From NCBI RefSeq assembly GCF_000252955.1, contig NC_014228.1, forward strand, positions 1,440,005 through 1,504,004: a stretch of DNA of 64,000 nt. Direction: 5' to 3'. Below, piece by piece: positions 1-9,140 of the stretch. Under the pieces are notes generated by a model, which was not told where the DNA came from, ran no database searches, and was given only the letters and a program-made list of their open reading frames with translations. How positions within the stretch are numbered: position 1 is the first letter of the stretch; each line of letters opens with the position of its first letter. A program made the position numbers and the translations under genes. This DNA comes from Xenorhabdus nematophila ATCC 19061 (GTDB taxonomy: Bacteria; Pseudomonadota; Gammaproteobacteria; Enterobacterales; Enterobacteriaceae).

Positions 1-1453
1 CCATGAAGTGGTCCATGCGATCCATCACTTTGTCATAATCCAGCACGGCATCTTTCATTGGCTCTTCTTTCGGGCCAACCTGTATTTTCATTTTTTCATC
101 CATACCGCCGTTGATGGCGTACAGCATGGTTTTTGCAAGGTTTGCACGAGCACCGAAGAACTGCATTTGTTTGCCAACAATCATTGGGCTGACACAACAT
201 GCGATAGCATAGTCGTCACTGTTGAAATCAGGACGCATCAGGTCATCGTTTTCATATTGCAGGGAAGAAGTATCAATAGACACTTTTGCCGCAAATTTTT
301 TGAAGCTGATTGGCAGCTTTTCAGACCACAGGATGGTCATGTTAGGCTCTGGAGATGGGCCCATGGTGTACAACGTATTCAGGAAACGGAAGCTGTTTTT
401 AGTCACGAGAGTACGGCCATCCAAACCCATACCAGCCAGTGATTCAGTTGCCCAGATGGGGTCACCGGAGAACAGCTCATCGTATTCTGGCGTACGCAGG
501 AAGCGCACCATGCGGAGTTTCATGACCAGATGGTCGATCAACTCCTGCGCTTGTTGCTCCGTCAATGTACCTGCCTGAATATCCCGCTCAATGTAGATAT
601 CGAGGAAGCTGGAAACACGCCCGAACGACATTGCTGCGCCATTTTGAGATTTAACTGCGGCAAGATAGGCGAAATAGGTCCATTGCACCGCTTCTTTAGC
701 ATTAGTTGCTGGGTTGGCGATATCATAGCCATATTTAGCAGCCATCTCTTTGATTTGACCAAGAGCACGGTGCTGTTCAGAAATTTCTTCGCGCAGGCGG
801 ATGGTTGATTCCAGATCTTCGCCGTTTTCCAGTTTTTCCTGCAATGAAGTGAATTGAGCAAATTTTTCATCACGCAGGAAGTCGATACCGTACAATGCAA
901 CGCGACGATAATCACCAATGATGCGGCCGCGGCCATAAGCATCTGGCAGGCCAGTCAAGACACCCGATTTACGGCATTTCAGGATATCAGGTGTATAAAC
1001 ATCAAAGACGCCCTGATTGTGGGTTTTGCGATATTCAGTAAAAATTTGTTTCAGTTTTGGGTCCAGATCCCGGTTGTAGGCTTTGCAAGAACTTTCAACC
1101 ATCTTAATGCCACCAAATGGAATAATGGTACGTTTAAGGGGGGCTTCGGTTTGCAGACCAACGATTTGTTCCAGATTTTTTTCAATATAACCAGCATCAT
1201 GAGAGGTAATTGTAGACGCAACGTCAGTATCAAAATCTACCGGCGCATGAGTACGGTTTTCGATTTTGATACCTTCCATGACTTTTTCCCACAAAACATC
1301 AGTTGCTTTTGTGGCACCTGCAAGGAATGATTCGTCACCTTCATACGGAGTATAATTTTTCTGGATGAAGTCGCGAACGTTAACTTCATTCTGCCAGCTA
1401 CCCTCGTTAAAACCTTGCCATGCTACAGAAATTTTTTCATTTAACTCGGACAT
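1..1453 (-). CDS. pflB: Formate acetyltransferase (pyruvate formate-lyase), N-terminal 484 residues, cut by window edge
   Basis: This enzyme converts pyruvate and CoA to acetyl-CoA and formate in anaerobic cytosol, using a glycyl radical. The reading frame starts [15 protein letters not shown] at 1453 and runs off the left edge. About 64% of the usual 760 residues is present. The adjacent catalytic cysteines are seen in the motif AIACCVSPM at codons 419 and 420, which equals Cys418/Cys419 when the initiator Met is not counted. The C-terminal glycyl-radical loop lies outside the window. It lies 58 bases downstream of focA on the same strand, the standard focA-pflB operon, so it should share the FNR-controlled promoter region near 2440. 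No frameshift is seen. Confidence 0.97.
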   Translation of the reverse strand, partial: MSELNEKISVAWQGFNEGSWQNEVNVRDFIQKNYTPYEGDESFLAGATKATDVLWEKVMEGIKIENRTHAPVDFDTDVASTITSHDAGYIEKNLEQIVGLQTEAPLKRTIIPFGGIKMVESSCKAYNRDLDPKLKQIFTEYRKTHNQGVFDVYTPDILKCRKSGVLTGLPDAYGRGRIIGDYRRVALYGIDFLRDEKFAQFTSLQEKLENGEDLESTIRLREEISEQHRALGQIKEMAAKYGYDIANPATNAKEAVQWTYFAYLAAVKSQNGAAMSFGRVSSFLDIYIERDIQAGTLTEQQAQELIDHLVMKLRMVRFLRTPEYDELFSGDPIWATESLAGMGLDGRTLVTKNSFRFLNTLYTMGPSPEPNMTILWSEKLPISFKKFAAKVSIDTSSLQYENDDLMRPDFNSDDYAIACCVSPMIVGKQMQFFGARANLAKTMLYAINGGMDEKMKIQVGPKEEPMKDAVLDYDKVMDRMDHFM

Positions 1454-1511
1454 GATACTTCTACCTTTTAACAGTGGAACTTTTAAGAAATCTGGGGTGG
1501 AGGCACAATTA

Positions 1512-2369
1512 CTAATGTTTTTTGCCGCCACGTAAATACATGAACCAATTAGTCAATCCAACTAATACAGCACCACCAATAATGTTACCTATTGTCACGG
1601 GGATCAGGTTATCGATAATAAAATTCGAAACAGTGAGTTGAGAAAATTGCTCGGGAGTTGCTCCCGCTTTCACCCAGAATTCATCTGGTGCAAAGTTTTT
1701 GATGACGATCCCGAACGGAATTAAAAACATGTTAGCGATGCTGTGCTCAAAACCACTGGCGACAAACATGCCAATCGGCAGGATCAGCGCGAATAATTTA
1801 TCTATCAGGCTGCGTCCGGCATAGCTTAACCATACCGCCAGACATACCATCAGATTGGCCAGGATGCCTAAGCATACCGCTTCAATAAAGGTATGGTGCA
1901 TTTTATGGCCTGCTGTCTGTAATACATTCAGCCCCCAGGCACCATTGGCAACGGCATATTGGCCTGAATACCAGATCAAAGCGACAAAAAGCAATGCGCC
2001 AATCAGATTACCGATATAAACGTTAACCCAGTTTTTGAACATTTGTGACCAGGTAATACGGCCCGTCGCTTTTGAAATGATGGTTAATACGGTGGAAGTG
2101 AAGAGGTCAATACCACATACCACCACCAGCATTAAACCAAGGGAAAAACAGATCCCGCCAGTTAATTTTGCTAATCCATAAGGAGTGGTGGAGGTGCCTG
2201 TCGTTGCTGTAATATAAAAAACAAAAGCAATGGAAATAAATGCACCTGCCATGATTGCCGATAAATAAGTCACTGCGGGATGTTTATTGACTTTATAGAC
2301 ACCACTATCATCAGCGATTTGTGCCATTACAACAGGCGGAAATAAATTAAAAGGGTTGTCAGTTTTCAT
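1512..2369 (-). CDS. focA: Formate channel FocA
   Basis: FocA is a pentameric inner-membrane channel of the FNT (formate-nitrite transporter) family that exports and imports formate made by PflB. The 285-residue protein matches the usual length and has about six hydrophobic segments, with the internal stretch [14 protein letters not shown] carrying the conserved pore His and [20 protein letters not shown] matching the FNT pattern. It begins [15 protein letters not shown]. It is first in the focA-pflB operon, and the 328-base region upstream holds an FNR box. In E. coli further pflB promoters lie inside focA; I did not try to locate them here. Confidence 0.97.
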   Translation of the reverse strand: MKTDNPFNLFPPVVMAQIADDSGVYKVNKHPAVTYLSAIMAGAFISIAFVFYITATTGTSTTPYGLAKLTGGICFSLGLMLVVVCGIDLFTSTVLTIISKATGRITWSQMFKNWVNVYIGNLIGALLFVALIWYSGQYAVANGAWGLNVLQTAGHKMHHTFIEAVCLGILANLMVCLAVWLSYAGRSLIDKLFALILPIGMFVASGFEHSIANMFLIPFGIVIKNFAPDEFWVKAGATPEQFSQLTVSNFIIDNLIPVTIGNIIGGAVLVGLTNWFMYLRGGKKH

Positions 2370-2439
2370 CCTAACACTCTCTTTATCCTTAAATAATTAT
2401 AGCACGCAATAATAGTAACAAACGGATACAGCCCTAAAT

Positions 2440-2453
2440 TTGATATGGATCAT
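2440..2453 (-). promoter_or_regulatory. FNR box upstream of focA-pflB
   Basis: The sequence TTGAT-ATGG-ATCAT matches the FNR consensus TTGAT-N4-ATCAA at 9 of 10 defined positions. It lies about 71 bases upstream of the focA start. Anaerobic induction of focA-pflB by FNR is established in E. coli, so the site fits the operon. Its occupancy is inferred. Confidence 0.8.
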
Positions 2454-2589
2454 GTTAGGTAGAAAGTCTGGTGAAATATGAGAGTTAAAATAGGAAAGTT
2501 ATATTTTAATATATTGATTTTTAAGTATTAAATATTTTTTAAAATTTATAAAAATATTTTATATGAGGGTTTTTGATACTTAGGGCTTG

Positions 2590-2666
2590 AAAAGTAAAAT
2601 AACAGGTTAAATTGTCATTTATTTGTTATCTCAAAATAAATGTTATTTAACCTGAATTTTACTTTT
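2590..2666. repeat. Long AT-rich inverted repeat between ycaO and the focA promoter
   Basis: The left arm 2590-2612 (begins AAAAGTAAAAT and ends AGGTTAAAT) is the near-exact reverse complement of 2644-2666 (ATTTAACCT ... ATTTTACTTTT), differing only in the 2-3 bases between the two blocks, with a loop of about 31 bases. It lies 31 bases past the stop codon of ycaO, so it could end ycaO transcripts. It could also be a protein-binding palindrome of the focA control region. The rest of 2370-2697 is very AT-rich and has no gene. Confidence 0.6.
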
Positions 2667-2697
2667 GCAACTCATAAACTTTGCTGTAACAGTTTAC

Positions 2698-4458
2698 TTA
2701 TTTAATCCAAAATTCGCGCTTGGCTTTTTGCAGTTTTTCGTAGGTATTCAATAATGCCTGATGTGCTGGTAATGCCTTTAATTCTGAATCGACAGACCAT
2801 AAACCGTGGAAGCAATTCTCTCCGGCAATGGCAGCAGAAGCCGCATCGACAGTGTCTTGGCCATACATCTTAACGAATGCCTGATAATATTGAGCCGGTT
2901 CACGGTCTTCTTCCTGAGTCAACAGAAGCAAGGTTTGCAGGCATCGATAATAATTAGCCCGTTCTTTGGTGAAGACAGAGGCATTGAAATCTTGTGTCCA
3001 CTCGACCCAGATCAGTGCCTGTTCCAGATCGTTGCCCGCCAGTGCCAGCATGGATTTCAATTCACCAATACGCAGATTGCTCCAACCGTTATCTTTACCA
3101 GCAGCTATGCCCAGCAATTCACGTACACGGGTAAAATCATCTAATCCTTCGTCATCTAATTGTTCAAGGAACGCAAGATATTCTTGCGGTTGCCATTGGC
3201 TTTCCGGCAATGTCAGGATGGTGTCACGTAAATGCGTTCCCATGGTGTTATTGGCAATGTGCAGGTCTTCAACCGGATAAATATCTGACATACCCGGAAC
3301 CAGAATCCGGCAGGCGTAAACGCCAAGGTGTTCATAATCAGCAATGTAAACTTCAGCATCCAGCTTATTGAAGATCCCCATCAGAGTGGCAAATTCTTCC
3401 TCAGTTGTGCCGCTGAAATTCCAGTCAGCAAACTCATAATCAGCATCTTGTTTAAATAAATCCCAACTGATTGCACCGCTGGAATCAATAAAGTGAGTTT
3501 CCAGATTAGTATGCTCAGAAACTTCTTCATCATCGAAACTTGGTGGCGTAAAGACATCCAGATCTTTCAGACTACGGCCTTGCAGTAATTCTGTGACAGT
3601 TCGTTCCAGCGCAACGCCGAAATCAGGGTGGGCACCAAAGGATGCAAAGCACGTCCCATTGTCCGGATTAAACAATACGACACAAATGACAGGGAACTGA
3701 CCACCCAGTGAAGCATCGTAACAATAAAGCGGGAAGCCTTCTTCTTGTAATTTATTGACCGATTCGACAATACCAGGATAGCGGCTCATAACATCTTGTG
3801 GAATTTCAGGCAAACTGATGCACTCTGCGATAATACGGTTTTTCACGTAGCGCTCGAATACTTCAGATAATCCCTGAACACGTGCTTCGTTAGTGGTATT
3901 ACCGGCTGACATACCGTTTGAAACATACAAATTTCCGACAATATTCATCGGAATATAAACGACTTGGTTATCTGACTGACGCGAAAATGGCAGAGCGCAG
4001 ATCCCGCGTTCTTCATTACCCGATTGCAGGTCAACCAATTGGCTGGCACAGAGTGCATTATCCGGGTTGTAAAAACGGTGCAGGCGTTCGTCTAAAATAC
4101 CTTTTGGCAGGGAATCATCTTCTGGCAAAAGAAACCATTTTTCATTGGGATAATGAACAAACTCACCATTGGCAATGGCTTCGCCGAGGTAAAAATCAGC
4201 AAAGAAATAGTTTGTCGATAGACGCTCAAAATATTCTCCCAGCGCAGAAGCTAGCGCCGCTTTCTTGCTGGCTCCTTTGCCGTTAGTAAAGCACAGAGGG
4301 CAATCGCGATCGCGGATATGTACTGACCAAACATTCGGAACAGGATTCAACCATGAGGCTTCTTCAATATTAAAGCCAAGGGATTCTAGCTTGTGCTGGA
4401 AACGATTAATGGAGTCTTCCAACGCGGCGTCTTTGCCTGGGATATAGGTCTGCGTCAT
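2698..4458 (-). CDS. ycaO: YcaO-domain protein assisting RimO modification of ribosomal protein S12
   Basis: This is a 586-residue YcaO family protein, the length of the E. coli protein. YcaO enzymes bind ATP and activate amide backbones; E. coli YcaO is reported to promote RimO-dependent beta-methylthiolation of ribosomal protein S12. The N-terminal half carries the family core (GKGASKKAALASALGEYFER and SNGMSAGNTTNEARVQGLSE), followed by a C-terminal helical region. The start MTQTYIPGKDAALEDSINRF is at the usual place. It lies upstream of focA-pflB on the same strand, as in E. coli. The divergent neighbour here is ansB instead of the E. coli genes, so this marks the edge of an insertion. Confidence 0.95.
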   Translation of the reverse strand: MTQTYIPGKDAALEDSINRFQHKLESLGFNIEEASWLNPVPNVWSVHIRDRDCPLCFTNGKGASKKAALASALGEYFERLSTNYFFADFYLGEAIANGEFVHYPNEKWFLLPEDDSLPKGILDERLHRFYNPDNALCASQLVDLQSGNEERGICALPFSRQSDNQVVYIPMNIVGNLYVSNGMSAGNTTNEARVQGLSEVFERYVKNRIIAECISLPEIPQDVMSRYPGIVESVNKLQEEGFPLYCYDASLGGQFPVICVVLFNPDNGTCFASFGAHPDFGVALERTVTELLQGRSLKDLDVFTPPSFDDEEVSEHTNLETHFIDSSGAISWDLFKQDADYEFADWNFSGTTEEEFATLMGIFNKLDAEVYIADYEHLGVYACRILVPGMSDIYPVEDLHIANNTMGTHLRDTILTLPESQWQPQEYLAFLEQLDDEGLDDFTRVRELLGIAAGKDNGWSNLRIGELKSMLALAGNDLEQALIWVEWTQDFNASVFTKERANYYRCLQTLLLLTQEEDREPAQYYQAFVKMYGQDTVDAASAAIAGENCFHGLWSVDSELKALPAHQALLNTYEKLQKAKREFWIK

Positions 4459-4606
4459 CGTGATTCACTTTGATTTATGTTAAAGGCTGCATATCATACG
4501 GCGTTTTTTTTGTCTGCTCTATCAATTCCCAAAAATTATTGTTGATTAGAGTTTCTTTATTTTAGGTTTACATAATAAAATGGCTTTTTTTACAAAAGGT
4601 TGAATA

Positions 4607-5650
4607 ATGAAAAAGACTAAAATGACAGCGATTGCCGGTTTTCTGGCTTTAGTAAGTGGTTCAGCATTTGCTTTGCCAAATATTACTGTTCTGGCGACAG
4701 GGGGAACTATTGCCGGTGGTGGTGAATCTGCTACTCAATCCAGCTATACCGCGGGTAAAGTGGGTGTTGATGCACTGCTGAATGCGGTACCGGCTATTAA
4801 AAACATTGCTGATCTGAAAGGTGAACAGGTTGTCAGCATTGGTTCTCAGGACATGAACGATCAGGTTTGGCTGACTCTGGCGAAAAAAATCAGTGCAGAT
4901 TGTGATAAAACCGATGGTTTTGTTATCACTCACGGCACTGATACTATGGAAGAAACCGCTTACTTCCTCGACCTGACAACTCAGTGTCAGAAACCTATTG
5001 TTATGGTTGGTGCAATGCGTCCATCCACGGCTTTGGGTGCTGATGGTCCATTGAATCTGTACAATGCTGTTGTTGTTGCGTCTGATAAAAATTCTGCAAA
5101 CCGTGGTGTTCTGCTTGCGATGAATGACTCTGTGATTCATGGTCGCGATATCGGTAAACTGAGCACAACTGAAGTTCAGGCATTCCAGGCTGTAAACGCT
5201 GGCGCTCAGGGGTTTGTGCACAATGGCAAAGTTAACTACTATTCTGCGGCACCAATCAAAGCACGCAAAGCCGCGTTTGAAGTCAACGAATTGGATAAGC
5301 TGCCAAAAGTCGGTATTGTTTATAACTACTCCAACGCATCTGATTTGCCGGCAAAAGCATTCATGGAGAATGGTTATCAGGGTATTGTCAGTGCAGGTGT
5401 AGGCAATGGTAACATCTATAAGTCCATTCTTGATTCTCTGGCTAAAGCAGCTAAAGACGGTGTTGTTGTTGTGCGTTCCAGCCGTATTCCTTTTGGCTAT
5501 ACTACCCAGAACGCTGAAGTTAACGACAGCAAGTATGGCTTTGTGGCTTCAGAACGCCTGAATCCGCAGAAAGCACGTGTTCTGCTGCAATTGGCTCTGA
5601 CTCAGACTAATGATGCAGAAAAAATTCAGGAAATGTTTTCTAAATATTAA
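4607..5650 (+). CDS. ansB: Periplasmic L-asparaginase II
   Basis: It hydrolyses L-asparagine to aspartate and ammonia in the periplasm. The 347-residue precursor starts with a clear signal peptide (MKKTKMTAIAGFLALVSGSA then FA-LPNI). The type II asparaginase motifs are intact: ATGGTIAGGG with the nucleophilic Thr, GSQDMND with the substrate-binding Ser, and THGTDTMEETAYFL with the second Thr-Asp pair. The protein ends YKSIL...EKIQEMFSKY as in the family. The 148-base gap to ycaO must hold its promoter; E. coli ansB is controlled by CRP and FNR, but I see no convincing site here. ansB is not next to ycaO in E. coli, so its position here is part of a locus rearrangement. Confidence 0.97.
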   Translation: MKKTKMTAIAGFLALVSGSAFALPNITVLATGGTIAGGGESATQSSYTAGKVGVDALLNAVPAIKNIADLKGEQVVSIGSQDMNDQVWLTLAKKISADCDKTDGFVITHGTDTMEETAYFLDLTTQCQKPIVMVGAMRPSTALGADGPLNLYNAVVVASDKNSANRGVLLAMNDSVIHGRDIGKLSTTEVQAFQAVNAGAQGFVHNGKVNYYSAAPIKARKAAFEVNELDKLPKVGIVYNYSNASDLPAKAFMENGYQGIVSAGVGNGNIYKSILDSLAKAAKDGVVVVRSSRIPFGYTTQNAEVNDSKYGFVASERLNPQKARVLLQLALTQTNDAEKIQEMFSKY

Positions 5651-5663
5651 TTCCTGATCTAAA

Positions 5664-5693
5664 ACAGAAAGACGCTTAAAAACGTCTTTCTGT
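5664..5693. terminator. Hairpin terminator between convergent ansB and the NRPS-like gene
   Basis: ACAGAAAGACG (5664-5674) and CGTCTTTCTGT (5683-5693) form a perfect 11-bp stem with an 8-base loop. It lies 13 bases past each of the two convergent stop codons, so it probably serves both genes. Confidence 0.8.
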
Positions 5694-5706
5694 ATTAAAC
5701 GCTATG

Positions 5707-8700
5707 TTATGGCAAAAAACCTATGTGTTTCCAATATGCAAGATAACGTTCTAGCAAGTCACTATCCATTGGTGTATAAGTAATCGGTGTTTCTTGTAGT
5801 GCTGATTCTGTATTTTTTGCATCGTATGCTGGCATATTTTTATACACTTCCCACCGCGTGAGTTCTCGATAAATTTTCTCAGATAACATAGGTAATAATG
5901 GAGTCAAAGGGTTATCTGTCAGATTTTGGTTTGTTTCTAACTCTTTTAGCCACTCAGAATAACGCATACCTTTAAGGTGATAACCACACTGGTTAAATAA
6001 TGAAAAAAAGGTATTTAAATCAATAGACTGTTTAGAGTCAGGCGAAACTAAATGATAGGACTTTCCTAAGTTGCAGTTATCGCAGGATATATTAAGTAAA
6101 GCTTGACTGACATAATCAACCGGAACGAACTCTTCTCGCTGATTTTCTAATAGTGGATAGGCTCCCATTGCTATACAACCTTTGGTTAATCTGGAGACAA
6201 AATCGTTATGATTACCTGCACCAGTCAGGCTGTCTCCCATGATGAAACCAGGACGATATACCGCAAGAGGTATCCCTCTGTCTTTGGCCTGCCATATTAT
6301 CTGCTCAACAACCCACTGACTTTGTGAATATCCTGAATCATATTTTAAGTTGTCCAGGTAAGATGTTATGTCATCATCTTCATCTATTCTGGATACAGAA
6401 GAGAGAAGTCCGGCGGGGCCAAAAACAGAAATAGTAGATACATAGTGTAAAGGCTTTATCTTTTTGCTGACCGCAAAGCGTAATATATTCAACGTTCCCA
6501 AGATATTGCCAGAATAATGCATAGAGTAAGGTTGAGTATAATTTATATGCGCCGCTAAATGAAAAATGACATCACATTCTGTAGATAATTGATCATAAAT
6601 TTCTGGGTTCAGGGCGAATTGAGGTTTTCCAAGATCACTGGCTATAACTTGCAATCGAGGCAGAAATTCTTCTTTCCATAGACCATATTTATTCAGATTT
6701 TCTTTAATTCTTAGTAAGGCTGATTCATCATCATGTGAACGTACTAAGCAAATGACTTTATTTATTTCTGTTTGTAATAATAGATCACGCAGGAAAAAAG
6801 CCCCTAAAAATCCAGTTGCCCCGGTTAATAATACTCTCCCTGAGTTTGAATTAAGCCACGGTTTGGGTGATTGAGATAATGGCTGAATATCCGGGGGAAG
6901 TTCGCAATCCTTGAGCATAATCGTGCATATGTCATCTGATAAGCTCTTTTCTTGTTGTAAACTGGCTACTAATTCTCTTGGGGTAGGTGAATCGTATAAG
7001 AGCTGAATTGGTAAACGTTGCTGCATCTTATTCTCGATTTCGATAATGAGTCTGGCTGCTTGTAATGAATTGCCACCTGATTCGAAGAAATTGTTATCTA
7101 ACGTAATCTCTTCATCATCTAAAATTTCTCTCCAAATATTCAAAAGAATTAATTCTTCTGCACTCATTTCGGCATTTGATTGAGATAGCAACCTTTGTTC
7201 TCTCTTTTGAGAATATTCGGTTAACAGACGTGATTTGTCCATTTTTCCATTTAGAGTCAGAGGGATATTTTCGACAATGCTCAACCGGGGGCGCATATAT
7301 TCAGGTAAATAGTCATTAATCCATTTAATAAGGGTTTGTTTAGAAAAAGTAGCTGGTTCTCTGGGAACAATAAACGCAATTAAATAGGGTTCTATATTTT
7401 CTTTTTTTATTATACATACAGCAGCCGATTGTAACAATTTGCTTCTAATTAGTTGAATTTCAACTTCTTCAATTTCTATACGATGTCCGCGTATTTTTAT
7501 CTGATTATCTACTCGTCCTGAGTACATATAAACACCATCAGAACGTTGTAACCCTAAATCACCGGTTTTGTATATTCTTTCTAGTTGGTTATTTTCTCCA
7601 ACGTCAGCCATAATGAAACGTTGCGCATTAATTTCTGAGCGATTCCAATAACCGCGAGCTAAACCCTCACCACCAAGGTACATCTCTCCTATTTGATTTG
7701 GTGCAACAGATTGTTGATTTTCATCTAAAATATAGATATCGGTATTAGCAATTGGCTTTCCTATAGGCACACTTTCTTCTGTTAATTCATCCAATGTAAT
7801 TTCATGGATTAGGGACATAATAGTACTTTCAGTGGGACCATAACAGTTGATTAAATGTTTAGGAGGGGCAGATTGTAAAACTTGGCGTAAAGCATGTGGA
7901 TTTAGGGCTTCACCGCCTATGAGAAGATAACGTAAATGACCAAATGCCTGAGGGCATGTATGAGCGATTAAGTGAAATAGAGAAGCAGTTATAATGAGAA
8001 TATTTATGGAGAATTTTTCCAATATGGCTTCAAATTGATAAGGGTCAATAATTATTTTCCTTGGGATAACAACTATTGAAGCTCCATTTAATAATGCGCC
8101 CCAGATTTCAAATAGATAAACATCAAATGTAGGATTGCAAATAGAAGCTATTTTATCAGTGGCAGTTAAATTGATATAAGTTGGATTAACAACGATCCGA
8201 AGAATACCACGGGCTTCAAGTTCAACTGCTTTAGGGGTTCCGGTTGTTCCAGAAGTAAATAAAACATGGCTGCGATGACTTTTACATCTATGAATATTAG
8301 GGAGATCTTTCGTTCTTGGGTTTTTCAGTATGTTTTCATGGATGATAACAAATCCTGTTGGTAAAACGCGTTCTTGGTATTGATGGGTTGTTAATGTTAA
8401 ATTTATTTTTAAATCTTGTAACATGAAACACAGTCTGCTATCAGGCATGGCAGGATCAAGAGGAACACAACTCCCGCCTACCATTAAGATGGCAATTTGG
8501 CTAATAATTTGTTCAATTCCGGGTTCTAGTAAAATGGCAACCGGCGTTTCACGTTTTATACCAATATTGTATAAATGAGATGCTAATGATTGTGATTGAT
8601 GGATTAAATCTCGGTAATTAATAACACGTTCTTCGGTAATTATTGCATGATGATCAGGGTGTTCTAAAGCCTTTCGTTTTAAAATATCAATTAAATCACA

Positions 8701-8766
8701 CTCAATAGAGTATATTGATTTATCATCGAAATCATAAGATAAGTTGTTTATCATTGTTTGGGTCAT
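5707..8766 (-). CDS. Single-module NRPS-like enzyme, adenylation - carrier - thioester reductase (A-T-R)
   Basis: The 1019-residue protein has three domains and no condensation domain. The adenylation domain (about 25-520) shows the core motifs LFTSGTTGTPKAVE, NPTFDVYLFEIWG, NCYGPTEST, YKTGDLGLQRSDG, GRVDNQIKIRGHRIE and LTLNGKMDK. The carrier domain has FFESGGNSLQAA with the phosphopantetheine Ser at 567. The C-terminal domain (about 640-1019) is an extended SDR of the thioester-reductase type, starting VLLTGATGFLGAFF. A-T-R enzymes such as Lys2 and carboxylic acid reductases load an acid and release it as an aldehyde. Here the reductase YxxxK motif reads Y813-S-Q-S-Q817, so the catalytic Lys is Gln. 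The substrate is unknown; my reading of the pocket residues is D-V-F-I-L-G-C-I-M-K, tentative. The gene stands alone, AT-rich, and sits where E. coli has none. RBS AAAGGAAC precedes ATG 8766. Confidence 0.9.
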   Translation of the reverse strand: MTQTMINNLSYDFDDKSIYSIECDLIDILKRKALEHPDHHAIITEERVINYRDLIHQSQSLASHLYNIGIKRETPVAILLEPGIEQIISQIAILMVGGSCVPLDPAMPDSRLCFMLQDLKINLTLTTHQYQERVLPTGFVIIHENILKNPRTKDLPNIHRCKSHRSHVLFTSGTTGTPKAVELEARGILRIVVNPTYINLTATDKIASICNPTFDVYLFEIWGALLNGASIVVIPRKIIIDPYQFEAILEKFSINILIITASLFHLIAHTCPQAFGHLRYLLIGGEALNPHALRQVLQSAPPKHLINCYGPTESTIMSLIHEITLDELTEESVPIGKPIANTDIYILDENQQSVAPNQIGEMYLGGEGLARGYWNRSEINAQRFIMADVGENNQLERIYKTGDLGLQRSDGVYMYSGRVDNQIKIRGHRIEIEEVEIQLIRSKLLQSAAVCIIKKENIEPYLIAFIVPREPATFSKQTLIKWINDYLPEYMRPRLSIVENIPLTLNGKMDKSRLLTEYSQKREQRLLSQSNAEMSAEELILLNIWREILDDEEITLDNNFFESGGNSLQAARLIIEIENKMQQRLPIQLLYDSPTPRELVASLQQEKSLSDDICTIMLKDCELPPDIQPLSQSPKPWLNSNSGRVLLTGATGFLGAFFLRDLLLQTEINKVICLVRSHDDESALLRIKENLNKYGLWKEEFLPRLQVIASDLGKPQFALNPEIYDQLSTECDVIFHLAAHINYTQPYSMHYSGNILGTLNILRFAVSKKIKPLHYVSTISVFGPAGLLSSVSRIDEDDDITSYLDNLKYDSGYSQSQWVVEQIIWQAKDRGIPLAVYRPGFIMGDSLTGAGNHNDFVSRLTKGCIAMGAYPLLENQREEFVPVDYVSQALLNISCDNCNLGKSYHLVSPDSKQSIDLNTFFSLFNQCGYHLKGMRYSEWLKELETNQNLTDNPLTPLLPMLSEKIYRELTRWEVYKNMPAYDAKNTESALQETPITYTPMDSDLLERYLAYWKHIGFLP

Positions 8767-9140
8767 TGTTGTTCCTTTGTTAAATTAATCGAGATTGCCT
8801 TTATTAATATTAATGTTGTTATTGGCTGTAATTTTGATGTGTTTTTTATTGTTTTAATGATTAATAGATAATTTTATATGAATTGTTTTGTAAGATATTA
8901 AATGTAATTTCATATTTATATTTTTAATTTAATGCTCAGGGGATGTATAATAAATGAGCCTTTATTAATCTGAAATGATTATTTTTATTGGCCTTTTAAT
9001 ATTTTGGCTATAAGTAATGCTACCTAACAACAACCCTGTAATAGTCGACAACAATCTGGCAATAACCATTGCAGCGGCAGGGCGGGAGTGATAAAACCAA
9101 TGTATCCGGTTTTATTGTATCCATTGATAGGGTGAAATTA
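8767..9140. other. Divergent spacer between the NRPS-like gene and serC
   Basis: This 374-base spacer is strongly AT-rich from about 8780 to 9000 and must contain the promoters of both divergent genes. A possible 8-bp hairpin, ATAAAACC (9091-9098) with GGTTTTAT (9108-9115), lies in the serC leader. I see no gene, operator or repeat that I can name. Confidence 0.5.

Noticed and set aside
8..942. Plus-strand and minus-strand open frames within pflB
   Set aside because: They overlap the intact minus-strand pflB frame with its active-site cysteines, and have no ribosome binding sites or family motifs.
4468..4485. Possible FNR site (TTGAT-TTAT-GTTAA) between ycaO and ansB
   Set aside because: Only about 7 of 10 consensus positions match; in AT-rich DNA this is expected by chance, although E. 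coli ansB is FNR-dependent.
9069..9140. N-terminal extension of SerC starting at 9069
   Set aside because: The 24 extra residues have no counterpart in the family, and a good ribosome binding site precedes 9141.
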